Assembly: GCF_022811645.1 (NCBI RefSeq)
Contig: NZ_CP094534.1
Coordinates: forward strand, 2,356,001-2,420,000
DNA length: 64,000 bases
Direction of reading: 5' to 3'
Source of the DNA: Hymenobacter monticola
Lineage (GTDB): Bacteria > Bacteroidota > Bacteroidia > Cytophagales > Hymenobacteraceae
Part shown: positions 18,479 to 26,865 of the stretch, piece by piece
How positions within the stretch are numbered: position 1 is the stretch's first letter
How the letters are laid out: each line of letters starts with the position of its first letter
Translations under genes and position numbers: made by a program
Notes under the pieces: model-generated
Told to the model about the DNA's origin: nothing
Databases searched by the model: none
What the model saw: the letters and a program-made list of their open reading frames with translations, nothing else

Positions 18479-18871
18479 ATGAATCATCCCATCCTGCGCG
18501 TGGCCCGGCCCACCGATAACCTGCCTGCGCTGCTGCGCTTCTATTGCGACGGCCTGGGTCTCCAACAATTGGCTTCCTTCTCGGCCCACAACGGTTTCGA
18601 TGGCGTGATGCTGGGCCACCCGCAGGCGCCCTACCATCTGGAGTTCACGCATCAGCCCGGCCACAGCGTAGGCCGCGCTCCCACAGCCGACAACCTGCTC
18701 ATTTTCTACTTGCCCGACGCAGCGGAATGGCAAGCTGTGGTGCAACGTATGGCAGCTGCTGGGTTTGCGCCGGTTCCTTCTTACAACCTATACTGGGACC
18801 AGCAAGGCCGCACCTTCGAAGACCCCGATGGCTACCGCGTGGTGTTGCAGCAGGCGGCGTGGGCATTATAG
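18479..18871 (+). CDS. VOC family protein (glyoxalase/bleomycin resistance fold)
   Basis: This 130-residue protein begins MNHPILRVARPTDNLPALLRFYCDGLGLQQL, the standard opening beta-alpha unit of the vicinal oxygen chelate fold, and ends GRTFEDPDGYRVVLQQA, the standard closing strand. HPQAPYHLEFTH in the middle supplies a His and Glu that may bind metal. Family members include glyoxalases, dioxygenases and antibiotic-binding proteins, so the function is not fixed. ATG 18479 is used because the frame upstream has no family similarity. It lies upstream of the MarR-GNAT gene in the same direction, separated by its own promoter region. Confidence 0.82.
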   Translation: MNHPILRVARPTDNLPALLRFYCDGLGLQQLASFSAHNGFDGVMLGHPQAPYHLEFTHQPGHSVGRAPTADNLLIFYLPDAAEWQAVVQRMAAAGFAPVPSYNLYWDQQGRTFEDPDGYRVVLQQAAWAL

Positions 18872-18915
18872 CCCACAAAATCACCGGCTAGAATTGCGGA
18901 TATAAATCCGATTGC

Positions 18916-18923
18916 TACTTTTG
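18916..18923 (+). promoter_or_regulatory. Bacteroidota promoter of the MarR-GNAT gene
   Basis: TACTTTTG matches TAnnTTTG exactly. A TTG at 18894-18896 lies 19 bases upstream, a fitting distance for the -33 element. The element ends right next to the palindrome at 18924-18937. Confidence 0.6.
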
Positions 18924-18937
18924 TGTAAGTGCTTACA
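18924..18937. promoter_or_regulatory. Probable MarR operator (14-base perfect palindrome)
   Basis: TGTAAGTGCTTACA is two perfect six-base half-sites around TG. It begins directly after the -7 element and ends 10 bases before the ATG of the MarR-GNAT gene, so a bound repressor would cover the transcription start. Autoregulation is inferred. Confidence 0.6.
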
Positions 18938-18947
18938 TAAAACAGCT

Positions 18948-19901
18948 ATGGATTTCTTACAGCAGCTTGGGCCCGTAGCCCTGGGTAGCCGGTTGCGGCG
19001 GCTGAGCGAATATTTTACCAGCGAGGCGGCCACGATTTACACCGATTACAATTTAGAATTTCAGCCGCGCTGGTACCCGGTGTTTTATCTGGTGGCGCAC
19101 CGGCCCGGCATTTCCAGCAATGAGATTGCCAGTCAGATTGGCCATACCCACGCCTCGGTCAGCCAGATTGTGAAGGAACTGGTGCGTCATAGCTTGCTGA
19201 CCATGCGCACCGATGCGCACGACCAGCGCCGGCGGCTCATGACCCTCACCCCGCTGGGCCAGGAAATGCTGCCCCGGCTACGCGCCCAAACCGACGACGT
19301 GCGCCGCAGCATGCAAGCCTTGCTGGCCGAAGCCGATGTAGACCTATGGCAGGCCCTCGACCGCCTGGAGGCGCAGCTGCAGCAGCAAAGCCTGCGCACC
19401 TGGGTGGCGCAGGCCCGGCAGCAGCGCGAAGCCTCGCCCGTGACACTCCGCGACTTCCGGACCGGCGACCAGCCCGTTTTCCGGCAGCTAAATGAGGAAT
19501 GGATTTCGCGCTACTTTAAGCTGGAACCGGCCGACTTAAAGGCGCTCGACCATCCTGAAGAATACATCCTAGAGCCGGGCGGCGGCATCCTGCTGGCCGA
19601 GCTGCATGGCCAGGTGGTGGGCACCTGCGCCCTAATTAAGATGGACGACGGCCGCAGCTACGAGCTGGCCAAAATGGCTGTGTCGCCGGCCGCGCAGGGG
19701 CAGCAGATTGGCTTTCTGCTGGGCCAGGCGGCCATCCAGCGGGTGCGCGACTTTGGCGGTACCCGCGTGTACTTGGAAAGCAACGCCATATTGAAACCAG
19801 CGCTGGCGCTCTACCGCAAGCTAGGCTTTCAGGATTTGGCCGAGCCGAATCCGTCGCCCTACGCCCGTGCCGACGTGCAGATGGAATTGCTGCTGCGCTA
19901 A
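18948..19901 (+). CDS. MarR-type regulator fused to a GNAT acetyltransferase
   Basis: The 317-residue protein joins two domains. Residues 1 to about 150 form a MarR winged helix: PGISSNEIASQIGHTHASVSQIVKELVRHSLL is the recognition region and DQRRRLMTLTPLGQEML the wing. Residues from about 160 to the end form a GNAT acetyltransferase, with LAKMAVSPAAQGQQIGFLLGQAAI (acetyl-CoA loop) and LYRKLGFQDL. Such fusions are a known domain pairing; the acetylated target is unknown. ATG 18948 begins the MarR domain, and the promoter and palindrome lie directly upstream. The next gene starts 11 bases after the stop, so the GluQRS-like gene is probably cotranscribed. Confidence 0.9.
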   Translation: MDFLQQLGPVALGSRLRRLSEYFTSEAATIYTDYNLEFQPRWYPVFYLVAHRPGISSNEIASQIGHTHASVSQIVKELVRHSLLTMRTDAHDQRRRLMTLTPLGQEMLPRLRAQTDDVRRSMQALLAEADVDLWQALDRLEAQLQQQSLRTWVAQARQQREASPVTLRDFRTGDQPVFRQLNEEWISRYFKLEPADLKALDHPEEYILEPGGGILLAELHGQVVGTCALIKMDDGRSYELAKMAVSPAAQGQQIGFLLGQAAIQRVRDFGGTRVYLESNAILKPALALYRKLGFQDLAEPNPSPYARADVQMELLLR

Positions 19902-19912
19902 CTTGGCGGCCA

Positions 19913-20800
19913 ATGGCTACTTCGGAACCCGTCGTTTCGCGCCTCGCGCCCACGCCCAGCGGCTACCTGCACCTCGGCAATGCCGTGAACTTTGTGCTCA
20001 CCTGGCTGCTCACGCGCCAAGCCGGCGGCACGCTGCACCTGCGCATCGATGACTTGGACCGCGCCCGGCTGCGCCCAGCATATCTGGATAACATCTTCCG
20101 CGTCATCGACTGGCTGGGTATCAACTATGACCACGGCCCCAGCGGCCCCGACGACTTCCTGCGCCACCATTCGCAGCTGCTGCACCTGCCCGAGTACAAC
20201 CGCGTGCTGCGTCGCTTGGCCCAGCAGCCGGGCTTGGTGTATGCCAGTCAACGTACCCGCACCGGTGGCCCCGAAGCCTTTGTTGCGCTCGAAATACCGG
20301 GCGCCGCGTGGCGAGCACACGTGCCGGCGCATACCGAAATCCGGTTCAAAGACGCTTGGCAGGGCGAAGCCAATGTTCCGCTGGGTGCGCTGATGCCAGA
20401 TTTTGTCGTTCGCAAAAAGGATGGTGTAGCCGCTTACCAGGTAGCGTCGGTGGTGGATGACTTGCGCCTCGGCACCACGCTCATTGTGCGCGGGCTCGAT
20501 TTGCAGCCCAGCACGGCCGCGCAATTGTGGCTAGCCGGCCAGCTTTCCGAAATGGCTGCTTTTAATGCTTTGCGCGTTCAGTTCGGCCATCACTCGCTGC
20601 TGACGAACGAGGCCGGGCAAAAGCTGTCGAAATCGGCGCAGCTGCCGGTGAATGCCGGCATCCTTGCGCAGCGCGAGGGCCAGCGGGCCGTGTTTGGGTC
20701 GGTAGCAGAGCTGCTGAAGCTGCCGGCCGCAGCGGGGGAGTCGTTGGAAACGTTGCTTCAGGCGTTCAGCCGCACGCCCGGCCTCTCTCGCCGGGAGTAG
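19913..20800 (+). CDS. gluQ: Glutamyl-tRNA synthetase-like protein (GluQRS type)
   Basis: The 295-residue protein has the catalytic core of a glutamyl-tRNA synthetase but no anticodon-binding domain. The HIGH-type motif is HLGN at residues 20-23, LRIDDLDRAR binds glutamate, and the KMSKS motif is KLSKS at 237-241. This size and layout fit glutamyl-Q tRNA(Asp) synthetase, which attaches glutamate to the queuosine base of tRNA(Asp). The zinc-binding cysteines of the best-known members (a Cys-x-Cys after the Tyr) are absent; the matching stretch reads VYASQRTRTGG. It starts 11 bases after the MarR-GNAT gene. A role other than queuosine modification cannot be excluded. Confidence 0.78.
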   Translation: MATSEPVVSRLAPTPSGYLHLGNAVNFVLTWLLTRQAGGTLHLRIDDLDRARLRPAYLDNIFRVIDWLGINYDHGPSGPDDFLRHHSQLLHLPEYNRVLRRLAQQPGLVYASQRTRTGGPEAFVALEIPGAAWRAHVPAHTEIRFKDAWQGEANVPLGALMPDFVVRKKDGVAAYQVASVVDDLRLGTTLIVRGLDLQPSTAAQLWLAGQLSEMAAFNALRVQFGHHSLLTNEAGQKLSKSAQLPVNAGILAQREGQRAVFGSVAELLKLPAAAGESLETLLQAFSRTPGLSRRE

Positions 20801-20829
20801 GACCGAGCGTTCGGTTTCGCGCGATTGAT

Positions 20830-21519
20830 TTACCGCACCTCCTTTTTGAATTCTTCGGCCCAATGGTCGGCCAGGCGGGTGGGTTCGGGCAGCTTGTAGC
20901 CGCGCAGGCAGGCCAGCGTGAGGCGCGTGGCGGTGGCCTGGTCGCAGCGGTGGCCGGGGCTCACGAACAGCGGCAGCACCTTGTCTTTGCTGCGAATGAC
21001 TTCGCCAATGACCTCGCCGGATTTAGTGTCGAGCAGTTCCGTGATGCTGCCGCGCGTTATGCCGGGCTCCTCAAACGCACCGGTCAGCTTCTGCTTGGCC
21101 ACGCCGAAGGTGGGCATATCGAGCAGCACGCCCAGGTGGGCGGCAATGCCCATGCGGCGCGGGTGCGCAATGCCGTGGCCGTCCACCATCATTACATCGG
21201 GCTTGTTTTGGAGCTTGGCGAAGGTGTGGATGACGTTGGGCGCCTCGCGGAAGGAGAGGAAGCCGGGCACGTAGGGCATGTCGACGGGGCCGTAGTTGTA
21301 CACTTTTTCGACCAACTCCAGCGAGGGAAATTTCAGCACCACAAACACCGACAGGATGGTGTCGGGCGTGGGAAATGAGGAGTCGCAGCCCGCAATGAGG
21401 CGCGGCTCCTGCGCCAGCGGCTCGTGGCGCACGCGCTGGCGCATTTCGTGTTGCTGCTCGGTCAGGCTTTTAACGAGGACGGGGTCGGGTGGGGGGCCGG
21501 GGGGGCGGTAGTAGGCCAT
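20830..21519 (-). CDS. nfi: Endonuclease V (deoxyinosine 3'-endonuclease)
   Basis: This 229-residue protein matches endonuclease V, which nicks DNA one phosphodiester 3' of a deaminated base such as deoxyinosine. The metal-binding carboxylates are in their usual places: GCDSSF (Asp46), YVPGFLSFREAP (Glu92) and DGHGIAHPRRMGIAAHLGV (Asp113). The Tyr in PYVPGFL is the strand-separating wedge residue. It is a single gene, convergent with the GluQRS-like gene with a 29-base gap. Confidence 0.93.
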   Translation of the reverse strand: MAYYRPPGPPPDPVLVKSLTEQQHEMRQRVRHEPLAQEPRLIAGCDSSFPTPDTILSVFVVLKFPSLELVEKVYNYGPVDMPYVPGFLSFREAPNVIHTFAKLQNKPDVMMVDGHGIAHPRRMGIAAHLGVLLDMPTFGVAKQKLTGAFEEPGITRGSITELLDTKSGEVIGEVIRSKDKVLPLFVSPGHRCDQATATRLTLACLRGYKLPEPTRLADHWAEEFKKEVR

Positions 21520-21648
21520 TCGGGGAGTGTTGAGGATTGAGTTTTAAATGTTCAGTTCGGGAGGACTGCTTTTCAAAGTCGAAAAGCCCATCTGTAGCAT
21601 CTTCCGGCGGTGCGGGGCGTATGAGGGCCATACGTTTCTTCGTTGGCT

Positions 21649-22224
21649 ATGTCTGAACCCACTGCTGAGCAACCCGCTGCCACCGGCTCCGGCCCGCTGC
21701 TGGAGCGTCGCTATTTTATCGATGTTGCCCGCCCCCGCCTCACGCCCGCCCAGCTCATGGCCGAGGTGCAGGCCGACGTGCCCCGCTTTTCGCCTGGGGT
21801 GCTGGCCGATTTTAAGAAAAAAGATGGCGACGACGACCTGAAGGCTGGCGACGAGTTCAGCATCAAAATCCTGGGTCCCTGGAACGGCTGCGTGCGCGTC
21901 ACTGACGTAAGCGCCACGGCGTTCGAATTCATTACCCTCGAAGGCCACCCCGAAGCCGGCCGTATCCGCTTCGAAACCCACTACCTCGACGAACGGCCCG
22001 ACGTGCTGCGGTTTGAAATCCGCTCCTCGGCCCGCTCGCGCGACGGGCTGGTGGCCTTTGCCTACGATACCATTGGCGGCGGCAAGCTGCTGCAGGAAGC
22101 CACCTGGACGGAGTTCTGCCAGCGGGTGGCAGAAGCCAGCGGCGGCCAGGCCCTCGGCAACGTAGTGGTTGAAACCTTCCGGCACGACGAGGCCGGCCAC
22201 ACCGAGCATACCCGCCATGCCTGA
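21649..22224 (+). CDS. DUF1990 family protein (first of pair)
   Basis: The 191-residue protein has no signal peptide and no membrane segment. GDEFSIKILGPWNGCVRVTDVSATAFEFITLEGHPEAGRIRFE is the typical DUF1990 centre, and IRSSARSRDGLVAFAYDTIGGGKLLQEATWTEFCQRV follows. The family has no established function. ATG 21649 fits the start of the conserved region; a TTG two codons upstream is unlikely. Its end overlaps the start of a second DUF1990 gene by eight bases, so the two are probably coupled and may form a heteromer. Confidence 0.72.
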   Translation: MSEPTAEQPAATGSGPLLERRYFIDVARPRLTPAQLMAEVQADVPRFSPGVLADFKKKDGDDDLKAGDEFSIKILGPWNGCVRVTDVSATAFEFITLEGHPEAGRIRFETHYLDERPDVLRFEIRSSARSRDGLVAFAYDTIGGGKLLQEATWTEFCQRVAEASGGQALGNVVVETFRHDEAGHTEHTRHA

Positions 22225-22927
22225 CCAAATTGCTGCCGTTCCCGCTTCGGCCAAGCCCGCCGCCTGGGAGCAGTACCGCGCCCAAATCGAGTCATACAGC
22301 GAGGCCAAAGTCAACTACGATTTTGCCCGCCAAAGCGAGTACACCAGCGAAACCGGCTGGCGCCTCGACGATTACGCCACCGACCTGCCCGCCGAAGCCC
22401 CCGGCCCGCCCGAAGCGGCCGGCTCCTTCGCTGCCGCGCAGGAGGTGCTAAAGCGTTACGCCTTCCCGCCGCCCGACCTCATCACCGGTTATTTCGACCC
22501 CGAAACCCCGCTCGAAAAGCGCATTATGGTGCTGCGGGCTCGCTTCCTTTTTTTTAATTTCTACTTCGGCGTGCGCGTGAGTGACGTGACCGACGAGGCA
22601 GCCCGCGACACGCCCGACGGCCCCGAGCGGGTGTGGGGCTACGGCTACCGCACCCTCGAAGGCCACTTCGAGCGTGGCCAGATTGACTTTACCATTCACA
22701 AAAACCTGACCACCGGGGCGGTGCAGTTCCGCATCCACGCCGTGTCGCAGCCCGGGCAGATTCGCAACCCGTTCTATTGGCTCGGCTTCAAGCTGTTCGG
22801 GCGCATGCTGCAGCGCAAGTTCGCCCGCGAGTCGCAGCGCCGGATGCGGGAATTGGTGGGCGCGCAGCTAGCCGGCCAGCCGCTGCCGCAAACCTTGAAC
22901 GCGTCGGCGGGTTCTAGCGACACTTGA
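22217..22927 (+). CDS. DUF1990 family protein (second of pair)
   Basis: The 236-residue protein carries a DUF1990-like region: VWGYGYRTLEGHFERGQIDFTIHKNLTTGAVQFRIHAVSQPGQIRNPFYWLGFKLFGRMLQRKF. It has a longer N-terminal half than its partner, with ESYSEAKVNYDFARQSEYTSETGWRLDDY. ATG 22217 overlaps the end of the first gene by eight bases. No function is known for the family; a soluble cytoplasmic protein is expected. A palindromic repeat follows directly after the stop. Confidence 0.72.
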   Translation: MPDQIAAVPASAKPAAWEQYRAQIESYSEAKVNYDFARQSEYTSETGWRLDDYATDLPAEAPGPPEAAGSFAAAQEVLKRYAFPPPDLITGYFDPETPLEKRIMVLRARFLFFNFYFGVRVSDVTDEAARDTPDGPERVWGYGYRTLEGHFERGQIDFTIHKNLTTGAVQFRIHAVSQPGQIRNPFYWLGFKLFGRMLQRKFARESQRRMRELVGAQLAGQPLPQTLNASAGSSDT

Positions 22928-22928
22928 A

Positions 22929-23033
22929 TACTCGGCATGCCGAGTACAACCAAGGCAGCTCGCGTACCGAAGTGAACCCAGTCGATGGAGTTACTACCGC
23001 AAGCGAGATGCCTCGGCTGCGCTCGGCATGACG
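22929..23033. repeat. Palindromic intergenic repeat, CATGCTGAGC family (left arm rearranged)
   Basis: The right arm is a good family member, GAGATGCCTCGGCTGCGCTC and then GGCATGACG. The left arm is degenerate and begins with its own perfect 18-base palindrome, TACTCGGCATGCCGAGTA, at 22929-22946. It lies between the DUF1990 pair and the alcohol dehydrogenase. Confidence 0.78.
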
Positions 23034-23077
23034 TTCTCACTTCTCAAGTCAGTTCTTAACACTTAACCCTTCCCCAA

Positions 23078-24130
23078 ATGCTTCCAACGAAAGCTTACGC
23101 CGCACCGGCCGTCAATGTCCCTCTAGAACCGTTCAACTTTGAGCGCCGCGACGTGGGCCCGCACGACGTACTGATTGATATTCAATTCTGTGGCGTGTGC
23201 CACTCCGACCTGCACCAAATCCGCGACGAGTGGGGCGGCTCCGTATTCCCGATGGTACCCGGCCACGAAATTGTGGGCCGCGTGACCAAGGTGGGCGACC
23301 ACGTGAAGAACTTCAAAGTGGGCGACCTGGCCGGCGTGGGCTGCATGGTTGACTCCTGCCGCACCTGCCCCAGCTGCCAGGAAGGCCTGGAGCAGTACTG
23401 CGAAACCACCGGCATGGTGGGCACCTACGGCGGCATCGAGCCCCAAACCGGCCGCCCCACCTACGGCGGCTACTCCTCGCAGATTGTGGTGGATGAAAAG
23501 TACACCCTCAAGGTGTCCGACAAGCTCGACCTGGCCCGCGTGGCGCCGCTGCTCTGCGCCGGCATCACCACCTACTCGCCCTTGCGGCAGTGGAAGGTGG
23601 GCCCCGGCCACCGCGTGGCCGTGATGGGCCTCGGCGGCCTGGGCCACATGGCCGTGAAGCTGGCCGCCGCCATGGGCGCCGAAGTGACGGTGCTCAGCAC
23701 CTCGCCCAACAAAGAAGCCGACGCCAAAGAGCTGGGCGCCCACAAGTTTGTGGTGACCAAGGACGCCGCCCAGCTGAAAGAAGTGCGCAACTACTTCGAC
23801 TTCATCATCAACACTGTATCGGCCCCACTCGACCTGGCCGCCTACCTGAACCTGCTGCGCCGCGACGGCACCATGATTCTGCTGGGCGTGCCGCCCGAAG
23901 CGCCGCAGGTGCATGCCTTCCAGCTCATCGGTAAGCGCCGCCGCATTGCCGGCTCGCTCATCGGCGGCATTGCCGAGACGCAGGAAATGCTGGACTTCTG
24001 CGCCGAGCACAACATCATGTCCGACATCGAACTGATTGACATCAAGGACATCAACGAGTCCTACGAGCGCATGCTGAAAGGCGACGTGAAGTACCGCTTC
24101 GTGATTGATTTGGCCACGCTTGACAACTAG
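23078..24130 (+). CDS. Zinc-dependent NAD(P) alcohol dehydrogenase (cinnamyl-alcohol type)
   Basis: This 350-residue medium-chain dehydrogenase has the catalytic zinc motif CGVCHSDLHQ (Cys41 region), the GHEIVGRV segment, four closely spaced structural-zinc cysteines (GCMVDSCRTCPSCQEG) and the Rossmann motif GLGGLGHMAVKLA. It resembles the YahK/cinnamyl alcohol dehydrogenase group, which reduces many aldehydes with NADPH. A paralogue of the same group lies at 51358-52437. It is a single gene with a terminator after it. Confidence 0.9.
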   Translation: MLPTKAYAAPAVNVPLEPFNFERRDVGPHDVLIDIQFCGVCHSDLHQIRDEWGGSVFPMVPGHEIVGRVTKVGDHVKNFKVGDLAGVGCMVDSCRTCPSCQEGLEQYCETTGMVGTYGGIEPQTGRPTYGGYSSQIVVDEKYTLKVSDKLDLARVAPLLCAGITTYSPLRQWKVGPGHRVAVMGLGGLGHMAVKLAAAMGAEVTVLSTSPNKEADAKELGAHKFVVTKDAAQLKEVRNYFDFIINTVSAPLDLAAYLNLLRRDGTMILLGVPPEAPQVHAFQLIGKRRRIAGSLIGGIAETQEMLDFCAEHNIMSDIELIDIKDINESYERMLKGDVKYRFVIDLATLDN

Positions 24131-24153
24131 CGTTAGGCTCAGTCGAACATAAA

Positions 24154-24188
24154 AAAAGCCGGCCTCCCGTAAGGGAAGCCGGCTTTTT
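24154..24188 (+). terminator. Rho-independent terminator of the alcohol dehydrogenase
   Basis: AAAGCCGGCCTCCC pairs with GGGAAGCCGGCTTT with one internal mismatch around a GTAA loop, followed by TTTT. On the left it has a run of A, so it could also serve the convergent delta-60 gene. Confidence 0.85.
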
Positions 24189-24218
24189 ACTTTTCAATAA
24201 ATTTATAACAACAGTTGG

Positions 24219-26786
24219 CTACTCAATTACAAGGCGCTGCCAGCTTTGGCCAGCCGTGGTGGTGGCGCCCAGCAGGTACACGCCGGGGGCCAGGCCGGTC
24301 AGCGGCACGGTGCTGCTGGCCTGGGAGAGCGGCCAGCGGCGCACCAACCGGCCTTGCAAGTCGTTCAGCAGCAGCGGGCCGGTGGGCGGGGCCGGCAGGC
24401 GCAGGCTGAGCCGCTCGTGGGCCGGGTTGGGGAACACCTCGGCCAGCGGCACGGCCGTGGCGGCGCGCGTGGCCAGCGCGGTGTTCACGAGGCGGGCGAG
24501 GCCGAAGCGCGGCTGCCCGGCCACGCTGGTGAAGTTGCCGCCGAGTACCACGGCGTTGGTGCCGGGCTGCAGGTAAACAATGGCCGCGGCGGGCGAAAAC
24601 GACTCGTTGCCGATGGTGACGGGCTGAAAGCCCGCGTCGAGGCTGCCGGTGGTGGTGAGGCGCACCAGCCGCTCGGTTTGGGAGGTGGCGCCGGGCGCTA
24701 CCACCAGCAGCTTGCCGTCCGGCTGCTCCACAAAGCTGTGGGCGGCGTTGGCGGCCGTGAAGCTGGCATCGGGGGCGCCGCTGGGCAGCAGGCGCAGCAG
24801 GCCGTTGGGCGCGGCCTGGCCGTTGAAGGTGGTGAAGTCGCCGTTTACCAGGATTTTGCCGCCGGTCAGGGGCCCAATGCTAAACAGCGAAGCCGGGCCG
24901 CCGCCGCTGCCAATGGAGAAGCTGTTGTCGATGGTGCCGTCGAGGTTCAAGCGCGTCACGTAGCTGCGGGTGGCGTCGTTCCACACGGCCAGCGTCTGGC
25001 CGTTGGCCAGGCCCACGGCGTAGCGGTAGCCGGCCGTGTTGCCCGTGCCCACGCTGGGCACTTGCCACGCAGCACCAGCGGGCGGCGCAAACTGGGTGTT
25101 AACGGTGCCGTTGGCGTTGAGGCGGGTCAGCACCGTGCGGCTCTGGCCGTTAACTTTGGTGGCATTGCTGCTCACCAGCAAGCCGCCGGCGGGGTGCAGG
25201 GCAATGGTGGCGCCCAAAGGGTTGTACGGATAGGGCCGGCTCCACTTCAGCTCAGCCGCCGTGAAGGCCGCGTCGAAAGTGCCATTAGCCAGCACGCGGC
25301 GCACCAGGGCGGTGCTGTCGCTGTTCTGGTAAACGGTGTAGAAAGTGCCATCAGGCTGCGGAAAGGCGCTGTATGGATACTCTGAGCCGCCGGTGCGGGT
25401 GTAGGCGGGCGGCAGCGCTATCTGCGTGTTGTAGGTACCATCGGCATTGATGCGGTGGAAGGGCGAATCAGTGGAGGTGCTTACCACCTGGCCATTGAAA
25501 GAGAGCGAAGTATAAGTATCGATAACTAGCTGGCCATTGTTTTGCGGCGTCAGCCCCGCATAAACGATGTTTTCCAACAGCAGCGAATAGCTGGTATCGG
25601 TAGCCCCGTTGGCCAGCAGGCGCGCCGCGCCGTTGGCATTCTGGCCGCCCAGCACGTTGAAAAACCCAATGGCTAGGTATTGGCCGCTGTTCAGCTCGCT
25701 TACGTTCATGATGGTGGCGCCGCTGTTGCCGGAGCTGGCTGGCGCCGCAAACGTGGCATCCACCAGCCCTATCGTGGTCAGGCGGGCCAGGCCGTAGCGG
25801 GGCTCGGTGCCCAAGGTGCTGAAAGAGCCCGATACCAGAATGGTGCCGTCGGCGCGCTGCCCCAGGCTGAACACCACGCCGCCCGAGCCCACCGTGGCAA
25901 AAACGGGGTCCAGCGCGCCGCTGGGCAGCAGGCGGGTCAGCACGTCGCCGCGGCTGGTGATGGTGGTGCCCCCCACCAGGATTTTGCCGTCAGCCTGCCG
26001 CACCATGTCGAACACGAACCCGGTGCTGGTGAGCGGCGAAGTGAAGGTGACATCGCGGGCGCCGGTCGGCGTGAGGCGCACAATGTTGAAACTGGTTTGC
26101 CCGTTCACGGCATCGAACTGCCCGGCCACCAGGATGTTGCCGTCGGGCTGCACAATGATGCGGCGGGCCTGGCCGTAGCCACCCGTGGGGCTGGTGAACC
26201 CGGTGCCAATGGAGAAGCTGGCGTCGCGCTGGCCGCTGGGCAGCAGCCGCACCATTCCGTTGGTGGGCTGCCCGTCGAAGGTGGACAGCAGCTCGCCGCC
26301 CACCAGAATATTGCCATCGGCCTGCACGGCCATGCTGCGCACCGGCCCACGCCACCCGGCCCCACTCGAACCAAACGAAGCATCGCGGCTGCCGTCGACG
26401 TTGAGGCGGATGATGTTTTGGGCCGCCACGCCGTTGTAGCCGGAGAGGTAGCCCTCGCCGGCCACCAGGATTTTACCGTCGGGCTGCTGGGCCAGGGCCG
26501 TTACGGTAGCGTTGGGGCCACTGCCCGCCTGCGCCCGAAACGCGAGGTCGGGGCTGCCATCGGCGTTGAGCCGGGCCAGGCAGGGCGACGGCTGGCCGTT
26601 CATCAGCTGAAAAAAGCCGGCAATGAGCACCTTGCCATCGGCCTGCTTGAGGCTGGTGAGCACGCCCCCGCCCGGCGCCGTGAGCCGGCTGGGGGCAAAG
26701 CCGGGGTCGAGCTGTTGGGCAACGGCCGAAAGCCAGCCGCTGCCGCTCAGCAGCAGGGCTAGTAGACAGGAGTAGAAAAGACGCAT
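24219..26786 (-). CDS. Secreted delta-60 repeat protein with T9SS tail
   Basis: The 855-residue protein has a signal peptide (MRLFYSCLLALLLSGSGWLSAVAQ), about a dozen delta-60 repeats, and a T9SS type A sorting tail from about residue 780 (EVFPNPAHERLSLRL to SWQRLVIE). Each repeat has the pattern QPDGKILVAG, then FNGQ, RLxxDGSxDxSF; these recur every 50-60 residues and probably form a beta-propeller. Such proteins are exported to the surface by type IX secretion; the ligand is unknown. ATG 26786 begins the signal peptide. A TAACTTTG element lies 43 bases upstream. The high internal repetition makes length variation between strains likely. Confidence 0.88.
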   Translation of the reverse strand: MRLFYSCLLALLLSGSGWLSAVAQQLDPGFAPSRLTAPGGGVLTSLKQADGKVLIAGFFQLMNGQPSPCLARLNADGSPDLAFRAQAGSGPNATVTALAQQPDGKILVAGEGYLSGYNGVAAQNIIRLNVDGSRDASFGSSGAGWRGPVRSMAVQADGNILVGGELLSTFDGQPTNGMVRLLPSGQRDASFSIGTGFTSPTGGYGQARRIIVQPDGNILVAGQFDAVNGQTSFNIVRLTPTGARDVTFTSPLTSTGFVFDMVRQADGKILVGGTTITSRGDVLTRLLPSGALDPVFATVGSGGVVFSLGQRADGTILVSGSFSTLGTEPRYGLARLTTIGLVDATFAAPASSGNSGATIMNVSELNSGQYLAIGFFNVLGGQNANGAARLLANGATDTSYSLLLENIVYAGLTPQNNGQLVIDTYTSLSFNGQVVSTSTDSPFHRINADGTYNTQIALPPAYTRTGGSEYPYSAFPQPDGTFYTVYQNSDSTALVRRVLANGTFDAAFTAAELKWSRPYPYNPLGATIALHPAGGLLVSSNATKVNGQSRTVLTRLNANGTVNTQFAPPAGAAWQVPSVGTGNTAGYRYAVGLANGQTLAVWNDATRSYVTRLNLDGTIDNSFSIGSGGGPASLFSIGPLTGGKILVNGDFTTFNGQAAPNGLLRLLPSGAPDASFTAANAAHSFVEQPDGKLLVVAPGATSQTERLVRLTTTGSLDAGFQPVTIGNESFSPAAAIVYLQPGTNAVVLGGNFTSVAGQPRFGLARLVNTALATRAATAVPLAEVFPNPAHERLSLRLPAPPTGPLLLNDLQGRLVRRWPLSQASSTVPLTGLAPGVYLLGATTTAGQSWQRLVIE

Positions 26787-26828
26787 AAGATTAAAATGAT
26801 AACTAAGCAGGAAAGACACACTTCCCTG

Positions 26829-26836
26829 CAAAGTTA
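26829..26836 (-). promoter_or_regulatory. Bacteroidota -7 element of the delta-60 gene
   Basis: The minus strand reads TAACTTTG, an exact TAnnTTTG match, 42 bases before the ATG at 26786. Confidence 0.5.
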
Positions 26837-26865
26837 TAGATTAATCAGGCGTCAGGCCCTACGCG

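Noticed and set aside
24246..25385. Open frame on the plus strand opposite the delta-60 protein
   Set aside because: It mirrors the repeats of the real gene, is Gly/Ala/Gln-rich and has no start or domain of its own.
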